DNA of 64,000 nucleotides from Pseudo-nitzschia pungens (taxonomy: Eukaryota; Bacillariophyta; Bacillariophyceae; Bacillariales; Bacillariaceae), in the NCBI GenBank assembly GCA_037355855.1, contig CM074769.1, positions 434,001 to 498,000 of the forward strand. Reading direction: 5' to 3'. Shown here one piece after another: positions 35,579 to 47,100 of the stretch. Numbering within the stretch: the stretch's first letter is position 1; each line of letters starts with the position of its first letter. The translations under genes and the position numbers were made by a program. The notes below the pieces were generated by a model. That model did no database searches. It saw only the letters and a list, made by a program, of their open reading frames with translations, and was not told where the DNA came from.

Positions 35579-37501
35579 CTATGGATTGGGATTCCACACA
35601 TTTTTCAAAATGTCGTTCACGTTCGTCCCTTTCGGTCTGCGGGTGGCAAAAAAGTTTTTCAAACTTTCTTCGAAGTCTTCGGCGCAGACGTGAGGGGTGA
35701 TTGATGAATCCGAATCACCCTTTCGAAGGGAAGAGCTGACGCGTCGAACCGCCCGGATAGCAGATTCGTTCACCAAAAACTCCAATTCGGCCCCACTGAA
35801 ACCGGTCGTGACCGCTGCCACCGCTGACAGATCAACCTTTTCACCCAATCCCAGGGAGTTCAACCGTGTGTCATCGACGCCTCGGCATTCTTGGAACCCG
35901 GGCAATTTTGAGGCGTGGATTCTCAAGATATTCTCCCTTCCGATAGCGTCGGGAAGCTTGAGTTTGACGATTCGATCGAATCGACCGGGCCGAATCAGCG
36001 CCGTATCTAAAACCTCGCGCCGGTTGGTTGCCGCCAACACACAAATCCTTCGTGTCGAATCCAACCCGTCCATGCACGCAAGAAGCTGATTCAGGGTTTG
36101 TTCGGCTTCGTCGTTCCCACGGCTTCCCATCATCGGATTTCCCGAATCCCTCGATTTTCCTAGCGCGTCCAGCTCATCGATGAAGATGATCGCGGGAGCC
36201 ATGCGATTTGCTCGCTCGAATAATTTTCTCACTCTGGCGGCGCCTCGTCCGACAAACATTTCCACAAAGTCGCTCCCACTCGCGTAAATCAGAGGAACCC
36301 CCGCGGCCGCTGCCGTTGCGCGCGCCAACATAGTCTTGCCCGTTCCTGACATCGAGAAGCAAAACGAAAACAAACGTTTGGGGTGGAATGAAAGGGGACA
36401 CATGAATATCAGCGAACGATGTTGTCAATAACCATACGCAGTGTTCACCAATGCGCTTCACTCACCTGGTGGACCCTCCAACAGCAGACCTGTTGGTGCT
36501 CGCGCACCAAGAATCGCGTATTTTCCGGGATTTCTCAGCGTATCGACGAGTTCCATGACCTCTTGTTTGGCGTCATCGATTCCCTGGATGTCGTTGAAGG
36601 ATGCCAGTGGAAGGGCATTTTTGTTGGCAACTTTTCCGGGAACATCCCCGGAGCCATTGGCCTGCCCGCTAAACGTCTTGTACATTCTCCACAGAATCAA
36701 CATGTAAAAACCCAGAATGGCGGTCCGAGCCACTACCACAAGTGTGTTGGCGCGTTGGCGATTGGCCGCGGCGAACGGGATGTTGTTTTCGCGCAGCGTA
36801 TCGATCAATTCCGGAGACGCGGCGACTTTGTTGGTGTAACAGACGAGCTGCTTCACGGTCGGATTTTCGCCGTCGGTGTCCGATGATTCTTTCGTCAGAC
36901 GGTACACGATTCGTTCCGGACTGATGCGCATGTTGTCGACGGTCGGAGAGGTGACTCCCTTGGATGTCGTTCCGGAGTTTTCGACGAGGTCTAGAAAGTT
37001 GCTGTACGAAATCTCGATCGGAGGACCCGCGATGCCGCTTCTCAGTTGATTACGTCGAACGTATGCGCTCCTCCCCACACTCCCAAACAAGAGCATCACC
37101 GTGAGAAGTTGCATGGCCATGAGCATCTTCCCCTTCTTCGATAGCGACTTAAACCTCACGAGGAATCTTCCCGGGGCCGATGCAAAGTGGACGATTGCTT
37201 TTCGGAAAGCGATCACCAACTTTCGAGGGCGCAGTTTATTGTTTCGGGGTTGCTTTTTGTTCGATCCGTCGCCGTCCATGGTAGAGAACAATGCAGTCGG
37301 CCGGGAATGGATCTGCGGTCCCGTTGTCGACTCCCCATGATGTTTCACGTTGTGATTCGACCATTTTCTCGACGCAACGTGCCGCCCGTTCTCTATTAAC
37401 AGTGCCTTCGATCGAAGGTCTGGGAACTTGGAATTGAATCCATAAAGCAGAGTTGGAAGATTTAACAGACACGATAGGAACAGTACCGAAAAGTTCCTCA
37501 T
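35579..37501 (-). CDS. FtsH-like AAA ATPase lacking the M41 peptidase domain, probably plastid
   Basis: Exon 1 37501-36466 and exon 2 36345-35579 total 1803 nt, giving 600 residues. Residues 1-22 are a signal peptide ending at YGF|N, followed by a Ser/Lys/Arg-rich stretch, which fits the bipartite plastid presequence of diatoms. Two transmembrane helices ([18 protein letters not shown], and [19 protein letters not shown]) flank a small domain, as in FtsH. The AAA module is complete: Walker A GPPGTGKT (343-350, split by the intron after GPP), pore loop FVEMFVG, Walker [10 protein letters not shown], and the second region of homology [20 protein letters not shown]. The protein stops shortly after the lid helices ([18 protein letters not shown]), so the HExxH zinc protease is absent. 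It may act as an unfoldase or FtsHi-like assembly factor. Confidence 0.88.
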
Positions 37502-38107
37502 TTTGATATAGAATAAGCGCGCGATGCTCTCGCTGTTCCGACTGCCGGGGAAGGTGAGCAGTCACTATTGTGTCGACTTGGCACCAGTCTCTGTGAGTGT
37601 GGCCATGGAGAGTCAAAGGCTGGCAATGGAAAGTAAGTTATTACTCGAACCGGTGCCTTTTTCGCCGGGTCCGTGAAGTCGAAAAAAATTCCGACGGGCC
37701 ACTGTCGTCACAGATGGAATGTTGTGTTGTGTCACATGTTTTTCTGCATCGCTTGGAGCAAATGGAAACAACGACGTCGAAAGAATTTACAAAAGTACTG
37801 CCATGACGGCGAACGGTCAGACGTTGGTACGTTTTAGAAGCCTCATTTTGCAGTCCCACATACTTTTGCAAACGTGTGGCGTACCGTACCAATTTGTTCA
37901 TGGCTTGGCTAAACCGTACCGGTAATTTACTTTGTGCGAAGTAAATTCTAAATTTATACTGGCTTGATTGTCACCGCCTTGAAAGCTTTGTTTCGACTAG
38001 ATAATGGCAAAGAAGAAAAGGGAAGACAAGAACTTTGATTCATGTTTCATTGCATTGTCTTTGATCACTTAGCTCAACTTCTATGACCGCGGTAGACCAA
38101 ATTCGGT
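37502..38107. other. Intergenic spacer
   Basis: No gene recognised. A GTACCGTACC and ACCGTACCGGTAA motif pair lies near 37880-37925. Confidence 0.5.
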
Positions 38108-39619
38108 TTACGGTGGCTTGGAAATCTCCATCAGTATTTTGCGCATGCAGAGTGGCGGAGACGCTCCCCACGCTCCGTCCAACCCGCCGCTTCCTCGGTC
38201 CTGGTTTGCCTCGCCACCGGCAGTCGGAGCTTCCTCCGGCCTTTCGGCATCCTTTCGAATCGCGTCGAAAAACTCGGCCTCGGTCGCCGTTCCGACATCG
38301 GTGCCGGGCGTGCCGACGATGCTCACGGTTCGCCGGTTGGTGCCGGCGTGGATGGTCCCCCGAGAAGGCGTCGACCGCTGTGCGCTTTCCGCGACGGGGC
38401 CTTTCTCGGGAGCGTCCCCGACGAAATCGATCAGGGCCCGTTCCAGGACGGTCGACACAATGCGGTGCCGGGTGGCCGCATGATCGCCGCCGCCGCCGTC
38501 GTCGTCGTCGCTCCAGGGATAGCCGTCCGTTGTCATCAGGAACAGCAGGTGCTGCACGGCGTAGTACATCAGGGGATGTTCGGGAGACACCGCCACCAGG
38601 TTGGTATTGATTTCCGCTCGCGAATCCGAATGGTGGTTCTCGTCGCTCGGTACCAAAAAGAGGATTGCGTCGTTGTGGGAATCGCGGAGGATAGCGCCGG
38701 TGGCACCGCTTTGCGACAACGGTGGCGGCGCGTATTCCAGATCGGCGTACACGCCACCGAAAATGTACAGGCAGAGAAAGCGCCACACGAGTCGTTTGGA
38801 AAAGGATCCGTTGCCCACACAATTCCTCAGGATCTGCCCGAGGTGGGGAAACTCGTTGGCAACGACCAACGGAACCCGGTGTTGCTTGGCGATGTTCGGT
38901 CCCTGCTGCTGGGAAGCAATGATCACTCGGAAGAGACGCGTCATGGCATCCTCCGTGTGAAAATAAATGGACCATTCCTCGTCCTCGTCCTCGTTGTTGC
39001 TATTACTATTACTATTGCCATCGCCATCGCCTGTCAGAAGGTGTCCTTTCCACTGTTGATTTAGATCGTACAGCGCCGATGGAACACACCTCGAGGAGCC
39101 TTGCTGATGAAAAATCTTTGGTATCTTTCGATTGTTGCGCGTCTCCGATTGCCTCTGTGGATTGATGCCCCTCGTAGCAGTCGAATTCGAACCAAGGTGA
39201 TGGTACCCGGTTATCCGTTTTCTCCCTTTGTCGGGACAAGACACCGATACCGCATCGGTAACTCGGAAGGGCTGGGTGATCTGTTCCAACGATTTTCGGG
39301 TTTTTGCTCGGTGTGTCGTGGATGATTCCGTCGACCCCAACGGGGATGCATTCGTCGGGGCATCGTCGATCCTCTTCGTTTTGATTGTGGTCGTGGTCGC
39401 TGCGTGCTGTACATCGAGATATCCGGCGAGGTTGCTGTTGTCTTCGAACGGAAAATAGAAAGCCCGCTCCACCAACAAAAAGAACAGAGGGCAAAACGCG
39501 ACGAAGCGAATCAGGGTGCGGAGTTTGTTGCTTCGCTGCTGCTCGTTCGGGCGAAGGATAATGTTCGGCCTCTTGGTTGCCGGCACTTTGCCCCACATTC
39601 TGGATATCCCCGTGAACAT
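38108..39619 (-). CDS. GT32-type glycosyltransferase (OCH1-like), copy A
   Basis: Single exon, 503 residues. A signal anchor lies at about 35-52 (LIRFVAFCPLFFLLVERAF), giving type II Golgi topology. A Ser/Thr/Arg-rich stem follows. The sugar-binding family signatures are KIPKIFHQQGSS (about 165-176), EWSIYFHTEDAMTRLF, then RLVWRFLCLYIFGGVYADLE (about 276-295). In OCH1 and related enzymes this last block carries the metal-binding DxD; here it reads D-L-E. VSPEHPLMYYAVQHLL is also family-typical. Low-complexity Asp/Gly insertions (WSDDDDGGGGDH, GDGDGNSNSNSN) interrupt the domain. It probably adds a hexose to protein or lipid-linked glycans; the acceptor is unknown. It lies head-to-head with a paralogue at 40475. 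Confidence 0.82.
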   Translation of the reverse strand: MFTGISRMWGKVPATKRPNIILRPNEQQRSNKLRTLIRFVAFCPLFFLLVERAFYFPFEDNSNLAGYLDVQHAATTTTIKTKRIDDAPTNASPLGSTESSTTHRAKTRKSLEQITQPFRVTDAVSVSCPDKGRKRITGYHHLGSNSTATRGINPQRQSETRNNRKIPKIFHQQGSSRCVPSALYDLNQQWKGHLLTGDGDGNSNSNSNNEDEDEEWSIYFHTEDAMTRLFRVIIASQQQGPNIAKQHRVPLVVANEFPHLGQILRNCVGNGSFSKRLVWRFLCLYIFGGVYADLEYAPPPLSQSGATGAILRDSHNDAILFLVPSDENHHSDSRAEINTNLVAVSPEHPLMYYAVQHLLFLMTTDGYPWSDDDDGGGGDHAATRHRIVSTVLERALIDFVGDAPEKGPVAESAQRSTPSRGTIHAGTNRRTVSIVGTPGTDVGTATEAEFFDAIRKDAERPEEAPTAGGEANQDRGSGGLDGAWGASPPLCMRKILMEISKPP

Positions 39620-40474
39620 GCCGGTACCGATTCACCCCAGAGCAAAGTGAGGTTCCCGATCTGTTACTGTATTGTTGTTTCTTGCGGAACGCAAGTCTCT
39701 GCCCAAACTCGTATCGTTCTCTTGCAAGTAGGTTTCTCAAAGTCTCGGTTGTCCCTGTGATACCCTAATAGCGCCTCGAAAGCTGTGGTTTCGGTTCCTG
39801 AGTATCAATGCAGTCGATCACGTATTGACACTCAATGCACTTTCCTACGGATTCCCATCATTGTCAATTCGTTGGGTTGGGTAATTACCGTATCATGACA
39901 ATTATGTCGTTACGATGAATTTTTTTGGGAGTGTTTGATGTCAGATTCCGACTGCTGCCTAGAAAAACCTTTTTTGTTGATGTTGGAAGCACTCGGGATG
40001 TTCGGACTCATTGCGCGGATTGGGGGGCTATTATTTCAATCATCAGGAGGAATGACAAAGAGTTCCGCAAGTCATAATTTTTTTCGAGCTCCAGAGTGCG
40101 AAAAGGCGTCGAACCTTACTTGTAACTCGTGTTGTCCGGTGTCTTCAGTTGCGCTTTGAAATAATTACCAGTAGTATTTCGATTGCGACTAATTCCATGT
40201 TCCATCCACCTTGCTTGAAACAGATATACCGGTAGCTCAAAGCTCGACGACATTGAGCGTGAAACCTTTTTGTCCGCTTTCGGTGTCACCACCCCTCTGA
40301 CCACTCAAAGACATCGGGCGAACGATCACAGAGCGCAATTAATTACTGCAAGGCGGAGTGATCGCTGTTCGCAGTTTCCAACTTACAACACCCGAGAACA
40401 CGACCAATCCTGTTTCGAATCCATCCATCTCTCCAACGATTGTCCCGACCGCGGCAAGAAAATGTTCCGATAAC
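39620..40474. other. Shared divergent promoter of the GT32 pair
   Basis: About 0.85 kb between the two starts. I see no coding sequence. The upstream reading frame of copy B is open beyond its first ATG, but only through non-ATG codons. Confidence 0.55.
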
Positions 40475-42308
40475 ATGTCCCCTGCGAATCCAAAACCGAC
40501 CGCAAAGTCACCAACACCAGCGGAACTGCAAGCACGGCAAGGTCGCAGGAGGGTTTCGAACAGATCCGGAGCCGCAAAAGACGGGCGGTCGAACCGCAGG
40601 AGACGCAAGAATGGTGCGGCAGGATCCAAGGCAAGCAATCCCGCATCCGATCCCGGATTGGCTGCGATCCCGGAGGAAAATCCAAAGAAGACCAAGTTGG
40701 TCTATCGAAGGACAAAGGTCCTGAGAAAATGGGTGCTGCCGACCGTCTTTTTGGTTCCTCTAGGCATTGTTGGGTTGGAATATTACATCGGACAGCTCAT
40801 CGGGCTCGAGCACGTCAGGGTTGTGTACGAGGAGCAGCTGGTCGATCCCTGGGACCTGCTGATGCAAAAGCTGGACGCCCCGGAAGTGCCGGATCCGAGC
40901 TGCCTGGGGAGCTCTGCGCCCCACTACACCCTGGCCGACATTGCGTTCACGCCGAGGAAAAAGTGCCCCGAGGGACAGCGACGAATGATCAATTTCCACA
41001 ATCCGGTCTGGAATTCCAGGGTCGACGACAACAAGCTCATTCCGAGGTTCGTGCACCAGCACTCGGACACCCGGTGTCTGACCATGAGAGTGGATCGAAC
41101 GTCGACCAAGTGGGCCTTCCGTCATGTACGTACCGCATCGAATCGTATCGAATCAATCAGCTGATTGGGACGTGTGTTCCTCTATGAATCGATATGCGTG
41201 AAATCGGATCGCTGCGTCGTTGCAATGCACTCTCGGTTTGTTTGTTCTTCGGAAGCAATGAATTCAGAAACAATGGAAGACTGACTCACAACAAATTCGA
41301 ACATTCTTCGTTGTCGCATGCATGCTATCCCATAGTGGAGCTACTACATTCACGACGAAGAGTCGAGGGATCGTTTGTTCGAAAAGTACTGTGGGGATTT
41401 CACACAATCCTGCGAGTTCCCGCTGTTGTGCCAGATCGTTTCCAAGTGTTTTCGCACGACGAACCATCGAAACCGAGTTCGATACGATTCCCTCAAAATC
41501 GAGCTGTGGAAATTCCTTGCGGTACGTCGATGTGTGTTCCCTCGAGATGATTCGTCGCGTTCTTTCCTGCTAGCTTGATGCCTTGCGACGGCTTGCTTGC
41601 TCTGTTTCTTCCTCGCGTGCGTCGGATATTGCCGTTCCTGACCGGTCTCTTGTCTTGCCGCGCATGTCGTCTCCGATGATTCCACGCTAGCTTTGGATTT
41701 TTGGTGGAGTGTATGTGGAACTAGGCTTTCTGCCGTCAAGATTCCACGGCGGAAGCATTCAAAAAGACGACGACGGAATCTTCTGGATCGACCCAAAGAC
41801 GGGAATGCTCAGCACGAAACTGATGGCGGTGTCCCCGCGGCATCCCATCATGTACTACGCCGTTCAGAGCTTGCTGCTGGCCATGCTCGCGGAGGGGGAG
41901 AAGGAGGGGGAGTCGTCTTCGTCGTCGCTGCTGCTCTCGGGGGACGACGCCGGTTCGCGCATTCTGAGCCGGGCCCTCTGGATGTTTCGAGACCAACCGC
42001 AACCGCCGGACGGCGAGGAGCTTTCTCCGGGACAATACCACGGGGTCTTGGACCGCTCGGTGCGCGTGATGGACGGCAACGGATTGGTGCTGCCCGAACG
42101 GCAGGAAGGCGGCGACGGCGACGTCGTCGCAACGACGGGCAACGGTTGGGTCGCGTCCGTGTTCACCAGCGACCAGGACAGAGAAGCCGAGTTTCGAAAA
42201 ATAGGAATGGTGAAAGACGCTATCGGGGAGGAGGACGGAGGCAACGAGGGGAGACTGTCATCCTGCTTTGGCGAGCTTCATCATCTCCGAAAAGTTTCTG
42301 CATCGTAA
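40475..42308 (+). CDS. GT32-type glycosyltransferase-like protein, copy B, DxD motif lost
   Basis: Exons 40475-41125, 41336-41521 and 41691-42308 total 1455 nt, giving 484 residues. A basic N-terminus (RRRRKN) precedes a signal anchor at about 87-106 (LPTVFLVPLGIVGLEYY). Family motifs are KLIPRFVHQHSD, KWAFRHWSYYIHDEESRDRL, SLKIELWKFLALWIFGGVYV (joined across intron 2), and LMAVSPRHPIMYYAVQSLLL. At the place of the catalytic DxD the protein reads V-E-L-G (288-291), so it may have lost metal and donor binding. The tail has Ser-rich and acidic insertions. It is paralogous to copy A and transcribed divergently from it. It could be an inactive partner or regulator, or use an alternative mechanism. 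Confidence 0.78.
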
Positions 42309-43360
42309 GGGATGGAAACCCGATCGACTCCGCCGCGACGATCGATGCCATGCGCACAAACTAGCATCCTTCACGCACCAAAACGGTGAATTCGTGTTGG
42401 CGGGTCCGAGTGGTTGGCGTTGTTCAGAGTTTTTGACAATATACAATCCATGAGACCTACTTCAATCAGATCCTAAACTACTGGTGAATAACGGAATGGA
42501 CTAGTTGTTGTTAGACTCAAAAACCAACCAAATTGCGTCATTACTATGGATTTCGGTGCATCGGGGAGCAAAGGCCTATCAGTGCCGAGGTTCCTTCATC
42601 CAAGACACAAAGTATCAGATGTCCGCTTGATCCAGGGTTGAGGAAGGACCTTTTTTGCACCATCCCAATCTACTCTACTTGCAGCCCAGGAAGACAGAGC
42701 CTTGGGTTTATCGAAAATACTGAAGGACCCCAATCTCCCGTGGCGTGCTGCTATCCTTCGTGCATTGATGAACAGCGTTCCCAGTGTGGTCTTTGACAAC
42801 ACTACAGTACTACTACTACTAATGTTAATTGATCAAAAGACAAACAACAAAAGCAGCAACAGAAATAGAACTTATCTCTGGAGAAAAGAATCACCATGCA
42901 ATTCGCAATCATTGTTCTAACAATGAACAAAATTTTCCTTAGACCTCTACTACGAACCTTTTGATAAGCGGCGAGGCATCGTAGATTGTCGCTGGAGACT
43001 CACACTATTGCATACGTGTAGCGGGGGAGTAGTCCAAAGCCAACCATGTGTGGTCAAACTCTTTCTAAGGATTCACTAACTCCCTTCAAGTCTAAGCAAG
43101 TTTTAGGTGCATGAGTAATCGATTTTTATCCGAGGAGCAGAGTTTCTCTCTGGGCATTCTCGGAAATGAATTGTCAAGAACACACAAAAAGAGCGATTGC
43201 CACCACCAAGATCAAAAAGGTCATTGATAAGGCAAGAAGATAACCTACTACTAGCAAACATGTCCATAATCGAAAGGGGGCGGATTCTTTCCCTATTCTC
43301 TCTGTCGCAATCATCATGCGCTGCTCTAATCAGAAACCTGAGAACAATATCACAACAACT

Positions 43361-43399
43361 ACTGCTACTACTATTACAACTAGTTGTAGTACTACTACG
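43361..43399. repeat. CTAG-centred ACT/AGT inverted repeat
   Basis: ACT-rich arm, centre ACAACTAGTTGT (a perfect 12-bp palindrome), then an AGT/ACT arm. It is a strong hairpin candidate of the same family as 3683-3720. Confidence 0.8.
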
Positions 43400-44121
43400 A
43401 TCCATCGATTAATCTTCCATGTTGGTAAGGTTAACCTTACTCGCACTTTCAAATACTGGTACAATAGTAGAAGTTTTGCATACTTTTGATACGCAAACGA
43501 TGCCGTCGTCAAAAAATAAGATCTTACTTCCTACTCGTATTCATACTTTGTAAGTCTTACTTCGTAACAATACTACTACCTCTTCTTAGTAACGGCAGCG
43601 CCATTCAACGCCGCCCCAAAACCGTTCGAGACCAAAGCGCGCAATAATGATTCTTTTGTCATCGTTTGTCACTTGGAAGTCTTTCCCGGTCAACGGCTGG
43701 GATCCACTCTGCCTACTCCCTCATCGATGCGGATTACGTACAGACGGTCATTTAAAAGGAAACGAAACGGCCTCTCCTCTCCTGTCCCAGATAATCTTAC
43801 GGAAATCTGGTAATGTTTTTTTGCAAATTTGTGGTCGCATTGCACGATTTTGCTGGCTAAGGAAGACCTTAGCTGGTATCGACCGCTACGCTACAAAACA
43901 ATTCTTCCGCACTTTCTCCTCTTTCAATCTCAACAACAACGAGAGCAACAACCAAAGTGACCACGACGGTTGTTAGTTTCGGAAACGACGTTACGCACAA
44001 ACCGTCGCAATCCAACCCACCCTCGAACGCTTGGGTGTATCACCGCAACCAAATCGGTACGGAAAACAGCGCGAGACTCAACCTTCCGTAGTCCACGCGG
44101 CAACCGCGAGTCACTCGACCG

Positions 44122-44156
44122 AACCAAACCAAACCAAACCAAACCAAACCAAACCA
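44122..44156. repeat. AACCA pentanucleotide repeat in the eIF4G leader
   Basis: Seven tandem copies of AACCA end about 38 bases before the eIF4G start codon, so they probably lie in its 5' untranslated region. Confidence 0.9.
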
Positions 44157-44193
44157 GACGAATCGAAGAACCGACAATCCACACACGCGCACG

Positions 44194-47100
44194 ATGGCAT
44201 CTGGAGGAGGCCCCGGACGGGGAGGACATTCCTGGCAGCCTACCGCACCGGGAGGCCAGCCACCACCACAGCAGCAGCCACCACCGGGCGGCCAGCAGCA
44301 ACCCATGCCGCCACCCCCCATGGCCGCCTATCACCCCGGCGGACGGGGAGGACGGGGCCCGCCACCTTCGGGACCGCGCGGAAACCCAAGCGTTCCCCCA
44401 CCGAACGCCTACGTGGTGGGAATGACCCACCACCAGATGAATCAGATGAATGCCTTCTACAGCCCGTACGCCCAGCAGCACATGGTGCCGCACCCGCAAT
44501 TCGCTCCCCAGGGCGGAAGGGGCGGCGCCCACGGCTGGAACCACTCCTTTCCGGGGGCTCCGGTGGGAGTTCCCCCCCACTACGCCTCCAGTCCGCAGCA
44601 GTACTACTCCCAGGGTCCCCAGCCCGGCCGGGGAGCTCCGAGGGGAGACAGGGGCGGTCGAGGCGGGGGTGGTGGCCGAGGCGGAACCCACTTTGCGTCC
44701 TACAATCCTCCCCACAATCCTCCCCCGGCCCCCCGCGAGAAGAAGGTCCTGGTCATTACGGTACGCATTGAAACGTATTGTTGTGTCGTGTCGTGTTGCG
44801 TTGTGTTGCGTTGCGTTGCGTTGGGAATCGATTTTGTAAAACTCCGAAGGACGACTGCTCTTCAACACTCACCGTGGCCTTTTTCTGTTTATATCGCTCG
44901 CTCATTTTACTCTTCCGTGTATCGTTCTCGTTCTCGCAGGACAAGGACGGCAATCCCATCGATTTCTCCTCGTCGAAAAAATCCAGCCAGTCAACCGCGG
45001 CAGCTGCCGCTCCCGCCCCGGCAGCCGCGCGTTCGACCGATGCCGGAGCCAAGCTGCGACAGGCGGCACTAGACGCCATCCAGGGAAAGAGCGCCAAGGA
45101 TGCCGCCGCTAAGAAAAAGGCGGAGGAAGAAGCAGCCGCCAAGAAGAAGGAGGAAGAAGAGGCCGCCGCCAAGAAGAAAGCCGAAGAGGAAGCCGCGGCC
45201 GCTGCTGCCAAGAAGAAGGAAGAAGAGGAGGCGGCCGCAAAGAAAAAGGCCGAAGAAGAAGCTGCCGCTGCGAAGAAGAAGAAGGAAGAGGAAGAAAAGG
45301 CTGCTGCCGCGGCCAAGGAAGCCGAGGAAAAGAAAAAGGCTGCCGCCGCTGCTGCTGCTGCTTCCAAACCCAAGTCCTCCCTGGCCTCGCTCTTGTCCAA
45401 ACAAAAAGAAAAGGCGGCGGAGGAAGAAACCGTTGCAAACACCACCGCGGCATCCTCGGCCACGCCGGGATCCTCCTCGAACGGCAAGAGAAGACGCCAC
45501 GTCTACTCCAAGGAGGAAATGCTCAGGCTCCGATCCCTCCCGGTTTGCCAGGCACGCCCGTCCGACCTGCCCGAATTCGTCATCACCAAGGGACCCCAGG
45601 CCGCCCGCACCGGTGGCGCCGGGGGAGGCGGCGGAGACGGCCACCACCGCGGAGATCGCGGCGATCGCCGGCAACAAAACCGTGGCTCCTGGGAGCGCGG
45701 AGCGGCACCCCCTCCCCGACGCGGCAACAACAACAATCAGAACGACAGCAACACGGGAGGACAATGGGCCCGCGGCAAGGCTCCTCCTCCCCAGCAGAAC
45801 CGTGGGGGACGCGGCGGTCGCGGTGGAAGAGGTGGTCGCGGGCAAGGTCCGCCCTACTTTGACGGCCCCGTGGCTCCGCTCGTCAAGTCGGCAAACGGCT
45901 GGCGACCACAGAAAAACACCGGTCCGATGGTCATTGCTACCAAGAAGGTCAAGTCGATTCTGAACAAGATGACCAAGGAGAAATTCGATCGATTGTCCCA
46001 GCAGATTATCGACATTCCCGTAAAGTCCTATGCCATACTGACCATGATGATTTCCAACGTCTACGAAAAGGCCATCGACGAGCCCTACCTCGGAGACATG
46101 TACGGAGACTTGTGCGTAAGACTCTCCCAGAACGTCCAGAGCAACTCTTTCATACACATTATCAAATCCGACGAAGAACCACCCACGGAAGACGGAGAAC
46201 CCGCTCCTCCCTCGTCCGGAGGAGACGCCGCGTCCAACTTTAGTGTGTACCGGTGGAGCAACGACGTGTCCACGGACGATTCCGACATTGTGGGACCCTT
46301 TGATTCCGTGCAAGACTGCACCAAAATGGCCCTGTCCTCCAACGAGCAACAAGATCCGGTGTCGCGGGGTGAGATGGAACTCGAACTGGTCAAGCTGCAG
46401 ATCAAGTCCGGGGTCTTCATCAAGACCATGAAGGTCAAACCCAAGGAAGACGAGGAATCATCCTCGTCGGCACCAGACAAATTCTACACCGTCTTCTTCC
46501 CGGTCACCGACCACGATCAGTGCGGCCAGCAACTCTCCAAGATCTTTTTGAGCGAGCGGGAAGCCGTTTCGGATGCCAACAAGCAGAATTCCTTCAAGCG
46601 TTCGTTGTTGAACAAGTGCGAGGACGAATTCAACAAGGGCGACATCTACGAGGGCTGGAAGAAGGAAGAAGCAGAATACAAAGCAAACATGGCATCGTTG
46701 TCGGCCAAGGAACAGGCCGAAAAAGAGGAAGACCTGGAATTCCGCCGCATGAAGATCAAGAAGCAGATGCTTGGAAACATCAAGTTCATCGGCCAGCTGT
46801 ACAAGAAAAACCTCATCAAGGAGAAGATTATGAGATACTGCATTGCTTCCCTGCTGAACCTAAAAACCAACGACGACCGAGCCAAGCTCCCTGTGTACTA
46901 CGACACCGGAAAAATCGACATGGACGAAGAAGATCACGAGGCAATCTGCAACATGTTCTCGACCATCGGACAGACCATTGACAAACCTGGCGCCGAGGGC
47001 TTTATGAGGGTGTGCTTTGACAAGATCCAGAAACTAAGCGTCAACAAAACCCTCCCCGCCCGATCCAGATTCATGTACAAGGACTTGCTGGACCTCCGCA

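Larger units (their letters stand above)
42309..44193. other. Intergenic, about 1.9 kb
   Basis: No gene is supported. CTAG-centred AGT/ACT repeats lie at about 42806-42826 and 43361-43399, with GTAAGGTTAACCTTAC near 43423-43441. The last 60 bases before the eIF4G start hold an AACCA tandem repeat. Confidence 0.6.

Noticed and set aside
41693..42364. 223-codon plus-strand frame overlapping GT32 copy B
   Set aside because: It is a frame shadow of the real third exon, which carries the family motifs.
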